NCBI GenBank assembly: GCA_964488865.1
Contig: CAZAWR010000034.1
Span: 25,747 to 89,746, forward strand
Length of the DNA: 64,000 bases
DNA from: MWCO01 sp964488865
GTDB lineage: Bacteria; Myxococcota_A; Polyangia; Polyangiales; Polyangiaceae
Direction: 5' to 3'
Part shown: in pieces, positions 18,959 to 27,703 of the stretch
How positions within the stretch are numbered: position 1 is the first letter of the stretch
Layout: each line of letters opens with the position of its first letter
The notes under the pieces: generated by a model
Database searches by the model: none
What the model saw: only the letters and a program-made list of their open reading frames with translations
What the model was told of the DNA's origin: nothing
Made by a program: the position numbers and the translations under genes

Positions 18959-20542
18959 TCACCATGGTTCGACCGGCTCCACGATCGGCCGGCTCTGCTT
19001 GCGAACCTCTGCCAGCAGCAGGGGCTTCCAGTCGGCGCACTTGCTGATGCGCATCTGGCTATTGAAGTATTCCCTCGGGTACTCCCCGCTGGACGTCATG
19101 TACTGGTCCTGGCTGCTCACCGGGCTCGCCCCTTCGTGGAGGATGCCCTGGCTCCAGGACCAGCCGCCCGTGGCGCCGGCACCGCCACCGAGCAAGGCGA
19201 GGCTCAGCTTGGTCGTGAAGGCCTGAAATCCCTTCCGGATCAACACACCGCGCGCCACGAGGATGAGCAACGCGGAGGCCGCGAGCGTACCTGCCATCTT
19301 CATGCGCTCGTCCCCTTGAGACAGCACTCTGCCGGGAGAGTACTGCTGGTCCCACCACGGGTCGACGAACCTTGGATCGTCCGGTTGCCCCGCCGGGTGC
19401 AAACCGAAGTAGACGTGAATGGGCGCCATCTCCCACTTGCAGAGGTCGAAGCCGTTCATCAGCCTGCGGGTCTCCAGGTCCTCGGAGTACCTGCGTGCGA
19501 TCATCCAGTCCCAGATTCGATCGCGGAGCATCCCGCACGTGTAGTGGGCCATCGTGGGGAACGTGCCGGAAGCGGTGAAGCTCAACAGGTTGTTGAGCGG
19601 TCCGCACAGGTAGTCGGGCCAGAGAAGCCCAGGGAGGGTCCTGAACGACGAGTTGTACTGCCACTCTGGGTTCGTCAGCTCGAGCGATGCCGCCGCGCCG
19701 TCGAGTGCCGCGAACAGCCTGGCCCCGTTGTGCTGAACATCGAATTCGACGTACGTGGCTTCGCTCACCGTCCCGTCCTGTCCCACAACGCCGCATCGAA
19801 CCTTGAAGCTCACCTGGGACGCCTGGATGGTGTTCCAGGTGACGTTCGCATACCGCAGCACCCAGAGCGCGCACCCTTCCGCGTCGGCGGGCTGGTCCTG
19901 CGCCCCCTCCACGCTGAGCTGAGCGGCTCCTTTGGCAATGACATCGAGACGCAGCTTCGTGCCCTGGCAAGCCTTTCCTCCGGGCACGAGCTGCACCACC
20001 GCCCCCGCCTCCGAGGTCCCCGGCCTCCAGCCAGGCACCACGATCACCTTCACGAGGAAGCAGCGTGGCATGACCTCGACTTCCCCTTGCAATTCGATCC
20101 CGATCCCCTGCGGCGAGGAGGACGACGGGACCCTCACGCGAGCCTTCAGTGTGAGCTTGAGACGCTCCGGCACGTTTGCGGACGCGAGCAAGGGCCGTTC
20201 GTCCTTCGACCCAATCTCGTAACGCTTCTGGCCTGGCTCCTCGAAGTCAGGGTCCTCCCGTAGCTCGAACCGCTCCCCGTCACGGCCCGTGAACTGTACC
20301 TGATAGCTTTCCACCTGCACGTCCTGCATCGGCTCGTCTTCGTCCGGCGCATCGGATCGATGCAAAAAAAGGATGATGCCGAGCCGGTCCACGCCGTCTG
20401 CCACGAACTCACCCGGGCCCAATTCCACCCCGTCTCCCCACGTTCGCGTCGCGCCCTTCTCAACCTCGAACTTCGCCCGGACCTCGATCGGCGGACGAAG
20501 ATAGTAGGCCATCTTCGTGCGGAAAACTCGCCCCGAGCCCAT
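18959..20542 (-). CDS. Large protein of unknown family, second gene of the operon
   Basis: A 527-residue protein with ATG 20542 behind a good GAGGAG. The first 300 residues are beta-rich and polar, with several Cys (for example CFLVKVIVV, KACQGTKL) and strands resembling Ig-like domains. The C-terminal half is different: an aromatic-rich part (LLWPDYLCGPLNNLL, RRYSEDLETRRLMNG, DPWWDQQYS) and then a hydrophobic stretch (about 425-475) that could form one or two membrane helices, before a Cys-containing tail. I know no family with this layout. It lies between the multi-pass membrane gene and the FHA gene with 22-base gaps on both sides, so the three products probably act together. Confidence 0.75.
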   Translation of the reverse strand: MGSGRVFRTKMAYYLRPPIEVRAKFEVEKGATRTWGDGVELGPGEFVADGVDRLGIILFLHRSDAPDEDEPMQDVQVESYQVQFTGRDGERFELREDPDFEEPGQKRYEIGSKDERPLLASANVPERLKLTLKARVRVPSSSSPQGIGIELQGEVEVMPRCFLVKVIVVPGWRPGTSEAGAVVQLVPGGKACQGTKLRLDVIAKGAAQLSVEGAQDQPADAEGCALWVLRYANVTWNTIQASQVSFKVRCGVVGQDGTVSEATYVEFDVQHNGARLFAALDGAAASLELTNPEWQYNSSFRTLPGLLWPDYLCGPLNNLLSFTASGTFPTMAHYTCGMLRDRIWDWMIARRYSEDLETRRLMNGFDLCKWEMAPIHVYFGLHPAGQPDDPRFVDPWWDQQYSPGRVLSQGDERMKMAGTLAASALLILVARGVLIRKGFQAFTTKLSLALLGGGAGATGGWSWSQGILHEGASPVSSQDQYMTSSGEYPREYFNSQMRISKCADWKPLLLAEVRKQSRPIVEPVEPW

Positions 20543-20564
20543 TATCGACTCCTCCGCCGCACAC

Positions 20565-22922
20565 TCATGGCCCCTCCACCGCTTCGCACCCGATCTCCAG
20601 CTCGATCTCCCCGTTCGTCATCAGCCACTCATCCGGGATCCGCACGCCCGGGAGCACCTTCGGGTGGACGCGCCACGTCAACCCCCCATCGTCCGTCGTC
20701 GGTGCGTCGAACTCGAGATAGGGAGGCATGGCCTGGATGGGCTGCCAAATCACCGGGTAAGGAGGACGGACAGGCTCGACGCTCTCCGGCGTGTGGAAGT
20801 ACAGGACCACCTCACCGAGCAGCCACTGCTTCGCCTTCTTGTCGTACCGCACGCAGAAGGTGGGGCGGGCAGGATTGGCAGGCAGACGACGTTCGCCGTG
20901 CACGACCTCTGCGGCCAGAATGAGGTCGGCGATGAGATGCAGCGTCACCGGAGCACTGATCAGGCCAGTCCCTGCCGAGACCTGCACCACGCACGTGGGA
21001 GGGATGACCACGTCCGTGCCAAGCTTCGGAAGAAAGCTCACCTGCGCGCAACGCTCGCCGTGGGCCATGCCCATGTCCTGGCACGCCACCACGTTCTGGG
21101 CGCTCAACAGACTGAACTGGATGGTCGGGTCGCCCTGGGGGAAGGGCCCCTTTCCCACCTGCTCGCAGTGTGCATAGACGAAGATCGCTTGGGTCTTTTG
21201 CGGGTCGAGCGTTGTGGACATCATTCCCGTCGCGTCCACCGTGCGGACCACCACGAGGAAGGCGCTCTGCGGAGGTGGACCCTCGTTCGCCGCGGTGGTG
21301 CCGGGGGGGGCCGTGATGAAGACCCTCACCACCTCGACGCCATTGATGATCATCGTGACCACTGTGGTCGCCACGCCGGAAATGACCACGGCGAAGCCCG
21401 GCGTCCTCAACCCGTCGTTGAGGTTGAACGGGTCTCGAAGAAAGTCGTCGGCCCACGCGGTGCCAGGCCACCCCATGATCACGGCGGTTGCACCAAGCAT
21501 CAAGCAAGCCACTGCGGCTCCCGTGGCGGCGCGAGCAGCAGGCGGCTCGTTCTTCGGCGTCCGCAGGACCAGGTAGGAGAGCACCAGTCCTATCAGCACA
21601 TTCCACCGCAGCAGTGGGTACTGGTTTACGCCGAACACGTAGTACAGGACGAGTGCCGTGAAGAACGGGATGGCAAGCCCCACGCCCACGATGATCGGTC
21701 GCGGGATGTGCTTGCGCACCGCCTGCAACGGCAAGAGCATCATGTCGACGGGACGGCGAAGCCAAATGAAGAGCAGCGGAATCACCGTCATCAGCCCAGG
21801 GGTGACGAAGTCCAATCCCTCGCGCTGGGAAAGGAACACCGTGTCGTACTGGAGGGTGAGGGCGACAAACGCGAAGACGATCACTCCGAGGATCTTCAGC
21901 ACCAGAGGGATCTTCCGAAAGAGGTCATGGAGCTTCCGCGAGAAGGGAAGCAGCACGACCAGAATGCCCATCAGCACCACGGGCGTGACGAGGTCAAGCC
22001 ACGACTCCCGCTGTGCCGGCCCAAGAATCGCGAGCTTCGGCAGACCGCGAACGGACGAGTAGGCAAACCAGGTCCACCCGCTGACGATGCCCCCCACCAC
22101 GGCGAAGGTGTCCCACCATTTCTGCGACCGCTGCCCAAGAGGCTTGTGCTTGTCGTCGTCGAGACTCGAAGCGGTTGCCGGCGATTCGTCACTGCGAGTC
22201 AAAGAGGTCTGGGGCGCCGGTCCTGGAGGTAACGGTGCGTTCACCCAGGTCTGCCCGTTCCAGGCAACCCAGCCCTCGCCCAGGCCACGAGGTTTCCACC
22301 ATACGCCGTGTGGGTCCTGCACCTTGACCTGCTCGAGCTGCTCCGCATACGACGCCGAGGAGAGTTGCCCCATCGCACGCTGCGCCGTGAGGCTTTGCAC
22401 GTGGGCCTCTGCCGCCATCAACCAACCGGGGATGGTCGTTGCGGCGTGGGGAGGCGGCGGGTAGCGCACCGGGGGTGAGGCGTACGCAAGCGCAGGTGCA
22501 GCCGGCAACACGGCGACCTGTTGTGCCGCAGCTGGATGGGCCTGGGGGCCTTGCGGCGGTCCGACCTGCTGCTGCGGAGCGTAGTGGGGGCCGTGTAGCG
22601 CAGCTGGCTGCGGAACATGCTGCGCGGCGTACGCGGGAGAGGGCTGGACGGCAACACCGTCGGGGACCGTGTGCGGCACCACGGGACCCTGCACGCCGGC
22701 AGGTGGCTGGACCGGCGCATCCCAGGGAGGCATTGCCCCCTGCCACTGCCTACCATCCCACACGAACCACGCACCCGTCGCGTCGAGCCTCCACCTCCTG
22801 CCTTGCGCGTCCACGCACGCGAACTGCTCCAGCGCCGCCAAGAATTGGTGTGGACTCACATGCCCAACGACTTGCGCCATCACAAGCTGCTCGAACCGGG
22901 CCTGGAGTTCGCGAAAGGTCAT
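20565..22922 (-). CDS. Multi-pass membrane protein with two N-terminal Trp-rich modules
   Basis: A 785-residue protein. Two related modules of about 60 residues open it, each a helix of the SHOCT-like kind followed by a Trp-rich strand (WRLDATGAWFVWDGRQWQ near residue 42; VWWKPRGLGEGWVAWNGQTW near residue 205), separated by about 130 residues of Pro/Gln/Ala-rich low complexity. Then come some eight or nine transmembrane helices (about 265-560) with a polar motif AWADDFLRDPFNLNDGLRTPG between two of them, and a soluble C-terminal domain of about 220 residues that is beta-rich. The N-terminal modules are of the type found in bacterial membrane proteins of unknown function. It is the first gene of the operon with the two genes downstream. 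Confidence 0.8.
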   Translation of the reverse strand: MTFRELQARFEQLVMAQVVGHVSPHQFLAALEQFACVDAQGRRWRLDATGAWFVWDGRQWQGAMPPWDAPVQPPAGVQGPVVPHTVPDGVAVQPSPAYAAQHVPQPAALHGPHYAPQQQVGPPQGPQAHPAAAQQVAVLPAAPALAYASPPVRYPPPPHAATTIPGWLMAAEAHVQSLTAQRAMGQLSSASYAEQLEQVKVQDPHGVWWKPRGLGEGWVAWNGQTWVNAPLPPGPAPQTSLTRSDESPATASSLDDDKHKPLGQRSQKWWDTFAVVGGIVSGWTWFAYSSVRGLPKLAILGPAQRESWLDLVTPVVLMGILVVLLPFSRKLHDLFRKIPLVLKILGVIVFAFVALTLQYDTVFLSQREGLDFVTPGLMTVIPLLFIWLRRPVDMMLLPLQAVRKHIPRPIIVGVGLAIPFFTALVLYYVFGVNQYPLLRWNVLIGLVLSYLVLRTPKNEPPAARAATGAAVACLMLGATAVIMGWPGTAWADDFLRDPFNLNDGLRTPGFAVVISGVATTVVTMIINGVEVVRVFITAPPGTTAANEGPPPQSAFLVVVRTVDATGMMSTTLDPQKTQAIFVYAHCEQVGKGPFPQGDPTIQFSLLSAQNVVACQDMGMAHGERCAQVSFLPKLGTDVVIPPTCVVQVSAGTGLISAPVTLHLIADLILAAEVVHGERRLPANPARPTFCVRYDKKAKQWLLGEVVLYFHTPESVEPVRPPYPVIWQPIQAMPPYLEFDAPTTDDGGLTWRVHPKVLPGVRIPDEWLMTNGEIELEIGCEAVEGP

Positions 22923-23068
22923 GGGAGCTCAGCGATGGGAAAACGTTGCGCCGAGTGTACCTCGGATCGACCCACGGTGGCTTGGCTGCGGAGACGACCT
23001 CGCGAATCCACTTCGCGACTGCCTCAGGTGGACGCAACGGCAACGCGCGGCCGCCTACGCAAACACAA

Positions 23069-23104
23069 CCATCTGCGACCGTTCGCGGAATCTGCGGCCA
23101 ACCC
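23069..23104 (+). repeat. Short dispersed intergenic repeat, copy 1
   Basis: CCATCTGCG, a short variable spacer, then GGAATCTGCGGCCAACCC. The same arrangement, with 18 identical bases in the second part, occurs at 46231-46264. Both copies are intergenic and in the same orientation. This one lies in the 200-base gap between the decarboxylase beta-subunit gene and the unknown membrane operon. Confidence 0.5.
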
Positions 23105-23122
23105 AAAGCCGCAGGGGTCGCT

Positions 23123-24241
23123 CTACTGTACAAGTGCCAGAAAGGCACCCGCAGCCACGGCGGTCCCGATGACGCCCGCGACGTTCGGCCCCATCGCGTG
23201 CATCAGAAGGTAGTTATTCGGGTCTTCTTCTTGGGCAACGTTGTGGGCCACCCGGGCCGCCATGGGCACGGCGGACACACCGGCCGCGCCGATCAGGGGG
23301 TTGACCGGCTTTCCTGGCAGACGGCACATCAGCTTGCCGAGCAGTACGCCCCCGGCAGTGGACAGCGCGAAGGCCACGCATCCAAGACCGAGAATCATCA
23401 GCGTGCGAACGTGCAAGAAGGTGTCGCCACTCATGGTCATGCCCACGCACAGCCCGAGCAGGATCGTGATCACGTCGATGAGCTCGTTCTGCGCGGCACG
23501 GGAGAGGCGTCCGGTCACGCCACACTCACGCAGGAGGTTGCCGAACATCAGCAGCCCGATGAGGGCGGTGGACGTGGGCACCAGCAGGGCGCACACGACG
23601 GTCACGACGATCGGGAATGCGATCCTCAGCCACTTCGGAACGGACGACGAGTCTTCCATCCGGATGGCGCGTTCACGCTTGGTGGTGAGGGCGCGCATGA
23701 TGGGTGGCTGGATGACGGGCACCAGCGCCATGTAGCTGTAGGCGGCCACAGCGATGGGGCCCATCAGGTGCGGGGCGAGTTTGGCGGACAGGTAGATGGA
23801 AGTCGGTCCGTCGGCGCCACCGATGATGCCCACGGCCGCGGCCTCCTGGGGAGTGAAGCCGAGGGCGCGGGCGCCGAGGAACGTGGCGACGACACCGAAC
23901 TGCGCGGCCCCTCCCAGAAACAGCGTCTTGGGGTTCTGGAGCAAGGGGCCGAAATCCGTCAGAGCACCGAGCCCGAGAAAGACGAGGGGGGGAAAGATCT
24001 CGAACCGGATGCCGAAGCCCAGATAGTAAAACAGGCCTCCGATCTCCTCGCCGTGCGGGGCCGCCATCAGCCCGTTGAGGGGCAGATTGACCATCATCGC
24101 GCCGAAGCCGATCGGGACGAGCAGCAAGGGTTCGAACTTGCGGGCGATGGCCAGCCACAGCAAGACCGCAGCCACGAGCAGCATGCAGGCTTCTCGCCAC
24201 GTCAGATGGGCGAACCCCGTGCTCTGGAGCAGCTCCAACAC
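23123..24241 (-). CDS. mmdB: Na+-translocating decarboxylase beta subunit
   Basis: The 372-residue membrane protein is the ion pump of a biotin-dependent decarboxylase. About nine to eleven helices are seen. The motif GIIGGADGPTSIY contains the Asp needed for carboxybiotin decarboxylation and Na+ movement in OadB/MmdB, and the C-terminal GPNVAGVIGTAVAAG is also typical. The start is set at GTG 24241, immediately after the upstream stop and 6 bases past GAGGAGG; the longer frame would run back into the biotin-protein gene. It is the last gene of the operon. Whether the substrate is methylmalonyl-CoA or oxaloacetate depends on the carboxyltransferase, which here is of the acyl-CoA type. Confidence 0.9.
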   Translation of the reverse strand: MLELLQSTGFAHLTWREACMLLVAAVLLWLAIARKFEPLLLVPIGFGAMMVNLPLNGLMAAPHGEEIGGLFYYLGFGIRFEIFPPLVFLGLGALTDFGPLLQNPKTLFLGGAAQFGVVATFLGARALGFTPQEAAAVGIIGGADGPTSIYLSAKLAPHLMGPIAVAAYSYMALVPVIQPPIMRALTTKRERAIRMEDSSSVPKWLRIAFPIVVTVVCALLVPTSTALIGLLMFGNLLRECGVTGRLSRAAQNELIDVITILLGLCVGMTMSGDTFLHVRTLMILGLGCVAFALSTAGGVLLGKLMCRLPGKPVNPLIGAAGVSAVPMAARVAHNVAQEEDPNNYLLMHAMGPNVAGVIGTAVAAGAFLALVQ

Positions 24242-24242
24242 G

Positions 24243-24656
24243 TCATGCCTCCTCTTCGTACTCGAACAGGGGCTGGCCCACGCGCACCGCATCGCCAGGG
24301 CTCACCGCCACCTTGGCGATCGTCCCCGAACGGGGCGCGTAGATGTACGTGTCCATCTTCATCGCATCCATCAACAGCACCGGCGCCTTGGCTTCGACGT
24401 GGCCGCCAGCCTGGACGAACACCTTCTGGACCGTACCGGCGATTGGCGCCGTGATCGCATTGGGGTCGTGGTGCCCGTTGCCGGCGGGACGAGCCGGGAC
24501 CGAGGGCAACGGCGACCTCGGCACCGTCTCCGGCGACTTCGGAGCAGCCTTCGACCCACCATTGTGCACGCCTCCGTTTTGCGCGTCGTCGTCCGACAGC
24601 ACCTCCACGGTCACGTCGTATACCTTGTCGTTTACCTTGATTCGTAGCGTTTTCAT
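24243..24656 (-). CDS. Biotin carboxyl carrier protein (gamma subunit) of the decarboxylase
   Basis: A 137-residue carrier protein. After an N-terminal strand (MKTLRIKVNDKVYDV) and a Pro/Ala/Gly/Ser-rich hinge comes a biotinyl domain with the biotin-accepting Lys100 in MDAMKMD, 37 residues from the C-terminus as expected. It moves the carboxyl group from the carboxyltransferase to the membrane beta subunit. ATG 24656 overlaps the stop of the small membrane subunit upstream in an ATGA arrangement (24653-24656), and one base separates it from the beta gene. Confidence 0.9.
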   Translation of the reverse strand: MKTLRIKVNDKVYDVTVEVLSDDDAQNGGVHNGGSKAAPKSPETVPRSPLPSVPARPAGNGHHDPNAITAPIAGTVQKVFVQAGGHVEAKAPVLLMDAMKMDTYIYAPRSGTIAKVAVSPGDAVRVGQPLFEYEEEA

Positions 24657-24988
24657 CGGCGTGGCCCCACGCGGTGAGAGAGCATGATGTCCATCCGGCC
24701 CGCGCTCGACCACCCGGGGTGGTCCGCGTCGCGGTGCAGACGGACGCGATGAATGACAGCGTTATTGCCCAACGCCTCCGTGGCGGCAGCGGCGAGCACG
24801 GCGATGATCTCGGGGGACAGCCCCTCGTCGTCTTCCCCACTTCCTTGCCCCTCGGAAGCCTCCAGCACCGTCGCGACGGACCTCTCCGCCAGGCGCGACA
24901 GGGTGTGGATGAGGGTGACGAGCACAGTCATGACGGCCATGACGGCCGTAAAGACCGTGAGGGACATCAGAAGGTCGGACGTGCTCAT
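24653..24988 (-). CDS. OadG-like small membrane subunit (delta/gamma)
   Basis: A 111-residue protein with one N-terminal transmembrane helix (SLTVFTAVMAVMTVLVTLIHTL) and a cytoplasmic tail with a predicted helix (PEIIAVLAAAATEAL), the shape of OadG or MmdD, which anchors the carboxyltransferase to the membrane and stabilises the complex. The sequence family is weakly conserved, so the call rests on length, topology and position. ATG 24988 overlaps the carboxyltransferase stop by 4 bases. Confidence 0.8.
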   Translation of the reverse strand: MSTSDLLMSLTVFTAVMAVMTVLVTLIHTLSRLAERSVATVLEASEGQGSGEDDEGLSPEIIAVLAAAATEALGNNAVIHRVRLHRDADHPGWSSAGRMDIMLSHRVGPRR

Positions 24989-26568
24989 AGCGGAATGTTC
25001 CCGTGCTTCTTGTTGGGCCGCAGGACCCGCTTGTCCGCGTTCGTGGCGAGCCACTGGCCCAGCAACCTTCGCGTCCACGCAGGCTGGATGACGTCGTCCA
25101 CGTGCAACGATTCGGCCGCACGATAGGGGTTCGCGTGAGTGCGACGGTAGTCGGCGATGGCTTGCTCGAGCGCCGCGGGGTCGTCGAGCAAGTTCTTGTT
25201 CAGGACGCGCACGGCGGCCTCGGGCCCCATGACCGCGATCTCCGCCGAAGGCCAGGCCAGCACGATGTCGGCCCCCATGTCCTTGGAGCACATCGCGAGG
25301 TAAGCTCCACCGTACGCCTTGCGAACGATGAGTGTGACCTTCGGCACGGTCGCCGACCCGTAGGCGAACAACATCTTCGCGCCGTGGCGGATGATGCCCC
25401 CATGCTCCTGGTCCACGCCGGGAAGGAACCCCGGAACGTCGACGAGCGTGAGCAAGGGCACGTTGTACACGTTGCACGTACGGATGAACCGCGCCGCCTT
25501 GTCCGACGCGTTGATGTCGAGCGTCCCGGCCATCACCGCGGGCTGGTTCGCCACGATGCCCACGACCATCCCGCAGAGGCGGCCGAACCCGATGAGGATG
25601 TTCGGGGCAAAGGTGGGCTGCAGCTCGAAGAAGTCCCCGTAGTCGACGATGCGCTCGATCAGCGTGTGCATGTCATAGGGCTTGCGCGGATCCTCGGGCA
25701 ACAGGTCGTCGAAGACCGGGTCATCGACCAGCGGGGCCTCGAAGGGCAACTCGGGCGGCGGCTCGAGGTTGTTGGAAGGGAGATAGGACAGCAGAAGCTT
25801 GACCTTCGCGATCGCGTCGTCCTCGGAGTCGGCAACCAGATGCACGTTGCCCGACACGGACGCGTGCACGTGGGCTCCCCCGAGGGCCTCCTCGGAAATG
25901 TCCTCGCCGGTCACCGCGCGAATGACCGTCGGACCGGTGATGAACATGTGGGCGGTCTGGTCGACCATGATGACGAAATCCGTGAGCGCGGGAGAGTAGG
26001 CCGCCCCCCCGGCGCAAGGCCCCGCGACCACGGAGATCTGTGGAACCACACCCGACAGCATCGTGTTGAAGTAGAAGACCTTTCCGTAGCCGGAGAGCGA
26101 GTGAACGCCCTCCTGGATCCGCGCACCGCCCGAGTCGTTGAACCCCACCACCGGGGCACCGATGCGCAGCGCGCGCTGACACAACTCCACGATCTTCTGG
26201 GCATGCCTCTCTCCGAGCGTGCCCCCTGCCACGGTCAGGTCCTGCGCGAAGGCAAGGACGTTCCGCCCATCCACCTCACCCTTGCCCACCACGACGCCGT
26301 CGCCCGCAAGCTCCTTGCCGGCGAGCGCATCGCAACGATGCTTGGCGAACATGCCCAGCTCGAGAAACGTCTCCGGATCGAACAGTCGATCGATCCGCTC
26401 TCGAGCCGTCAGCTTGCCGCGCTTGTGCTGCTTGTCCACCGCCGCGGGGCCTCCCCCCGCCTCGATGCGCGCACGCGTCTCGTGGAGAAGCTGAAGCCCG
26501 GTGCTCTCCGCACCGTGTTCCCGAGGGACCTCGCCGCCGGAACCCGTACGTACGTTCCGCTCGTTCAT
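24985..26568 (-). CDS. mmdA: Methylmalonyl-CoA-type carboxyltransferase (alpha subunit)
   Basis: A 527-residue acyl-CoA carboxyltransferase (PccB/MmdA family). Motifs include GKLTARERIDRLFDPETFLE near the N-terminus, NDSGGARIQEGV and AGPCAGGAAYSPALTDF for acyl-CoA/biotin binding in the first half, and GFLPGVDQEHGGIIRHGAK and RKAYGGAYLAMCSKDMGAD in the second. Homologues serve either propionyl-CoA carboxylase or methylmalonyl-CoA decarboxylase; the downstream Na+ pump, biotin carrier and OadG-like genes point to the decarboxylase. The start is set at MNERNV (ATG 26568), which fits the family length better than the longer frame. The proteins should form a membrane complex that turns methylmalonyl-CoA into propionyl-CoA while exporting Na+, or runs in reverse. 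Confidence 0.9.
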   Translation of the reverse strand: MNERNVRTGSGGEVPREHGAESTGLQLLHETRARIEAGGGPAAVDKQHKRGKLTARERIDRLFDPETFLELGMFAKHRCDALAGKELAGDGVVVGKGEVDGRNVLAFAQDLTVAGGTLGERHAQKIVELCQRALRIGAPVVGFNDSGGARIQEGVHSLSGYGKVFYFNTMLSGVVPQISVVAGPCAGGAAYSPALTDFVIMVDQTAHMFITGPTVIRAVTGEDISEEALGGAHVHASVSGNVHLVADSEDDAIAKVKLLLSYLPSNNLEPPPELPFEAPLVDDPVFDDLLPEDPRKPYDMHTLIERIVDYGDFFELQPTFAPNILIGFGRLCGMVVGIVANQPAVMAGTLDINASDKAARFIRTCNVYNVPLLTLVDVPGFLPGVDQEHGGIIRHGAKMLFAYGSATVPKVTLIVRKAYGGAYLAMCSKDMGADIVLAWPSAEIAVMGPEAAVRVLNKNLLDDPAALEQAIADYRRTHANPYRAAESLHVDDVIQPAWTRRLLGQWLATNADKRVLRPNKKHGNIPL

Positions 26569-26601
26569 CTCGTCGATGCCTCGTTCAAGGCCCGGGGACG
26601 T

Positions 26602-26661
26602 CCGCAAACCGCTTCGCCCGTGTGTGAGCGATCAGCGGGTTTGCGGTACGCGGCAAACCGG
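26602..26661. promoter_or_regulatory. Cluster of three GCAAACC/GGTTTGC half-sites upstream of mmdA
   Basis: GCAAACC at 26604-26610, then GGTTTGC at 26638-26644 and GCAAACC at 26653-26659, the latter two forming an inverted repeat with an 8-base spacer. The cluster lies 36-92 bases upstream of the mmdA start. The TTTGC core resembles the TTTGC(AAA) sites of the PccR/RamB-type regulators of propionate metabolism, so an operator is plausible. Confidence 0.5.
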
Positions 26662-26797
26662 GCACGCGTTGACCATGCGTCCCAGCCGGTCGCAACGCCA
26701 GCGTGGTTTCGTGGAAGCTACCGTAGCAATCTTTGCGATCGGTGAAACGCGTGGACACGTACCATGTACACGCGCGATCGCAAGGTCGATCGGACGA

Positions 26798-27679
26798 TCA
26801 GACCTCGCCCATGTACTGCGCGATCTCCGTCAGAAGATCCTTGTCACGGACGATGCCCACGACCTCCCCCCGCTCTCGCACGGGAAGGTTGATGCGACTC
26901 TCCGTCACCATCAGGTTCACGACTTCCATCAAGGGCGTGTCCGTCGTCACGTAGCACGGTTCGTCCACGAGATCCGCCACCCGCAGGTTCCCTATCGTCT
27001 TGCACTGCGCGAGGAACATCCCCGTGAAGTACGACGAGTACGGGGAGTCTCGCAGGAAGGCGGGGAGCACGAGACGGACGATGTCCGCGATCCGCAGCAA
27101 CCCGACGAACTTGTCTCGGCGGTCGAAGACGAGCACGGAGCGATGTCCCTGCTCTGCGACCCTGCCGGAAACCTTCATCGAGAAGGACTCCTGGATCGCG
27201 CGAACCGCAGCACCGAGCGGCTCGTCATCGTAGACGCGCCCGTACGAGTCGATGGGGACCATCAACTCGCCCACGGAGCGCTCACGCAAGGCCTCGTGAT
27301 GCTCCTTCGCCAGCAAGCGACGGATACGCAGGGCGAGCTTGTCGATGTCCGCCGGCTTCTGGAGGAAGTCGACGATCTCGAGGCTGATCCCCGCCATCGC
27401 GTCCTGGAAGGAGCCGTGTCCCGTCAGGATGAGCACCGGCAACGCAGGGTGGTCCCGACGGATCGCGGTCAGCGTCTCGATGCCGTCCATGCCCTCCATC
27501 TTCAGGTCGAGCACGACGACGTCGGGGACCTTCTCTTTTACGCGGAGCAAGGCTTGTTCGCCGCTCGACGCCTCGACGACGTCGAACCCGCGGCGGGACA
27601 GCACGCGGGAGGTGACGGCACGGAAGTCTGCCTCGTCGTCCACGAGCAGCAGCTGGATGTTCTTCATCTCTGCGTTCAT
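26798..27679 (-). CDS. Response regulator: receiver domain plus CBS pair
   Basis: A 293-residue protein with an N-terminal receiver domain (residues 5-120; acidic pocket DDE, phospho-Asp in VVVLDLKMEG, LTGH, and QKP lysine) followed by a pair of CBS domains (about 135-285; VGELMVPIDSYG, HRSVLVFDRRDKFVGLLRIAD, EVVGIVRDKDLLT). CBS pairs usually sense adenine nucleotides or similar ligands, so phosphorylation and energy status could be integrated. No DNA-binding domain is seen. ATG 27679 follows GAGGTG. It is the last gene of the operon with kinase, regulator and transporter, 24 bases after the transporter stop. Confidence 0.88.
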   Translation of the reverse strand: MNAEMKNIQLLLVDDEADFRAVTSRVLSRRGFDVVEASSGEQALLRVKEKVPDVVVLDLKMEGMDGIETLTAIRRDHPALPVLILTGHGSFQDAMAGISLEIVDFLQKPADIDKLALRIRRLLAKEHHEALRERSVGELMVPIDSYGRVYDDEPLGAAVRAIQESFSMKVSGRVAEQGHRSVLVFDRRDKFVGLLRIADIVRLVLPAFLRDSPYSSYFTGMFLAQCKTIGNLRVADLVDEPCYVTTDTPLMEVVNLMVTESRINLPVRERGEVVGIVRDKDLLTEIAQYMGEV

Positions 27680-27703
27680 GATCGCACCTCGTGGGCAGAG
27701 CCG

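Noticed and set aside
22439..24454. Plus-strand open frame of 671 codons over the membrane operon and decarboxylase beta gene
   Set aside because: Shadow of well-supported minus-strand genes; composition unlike protein.
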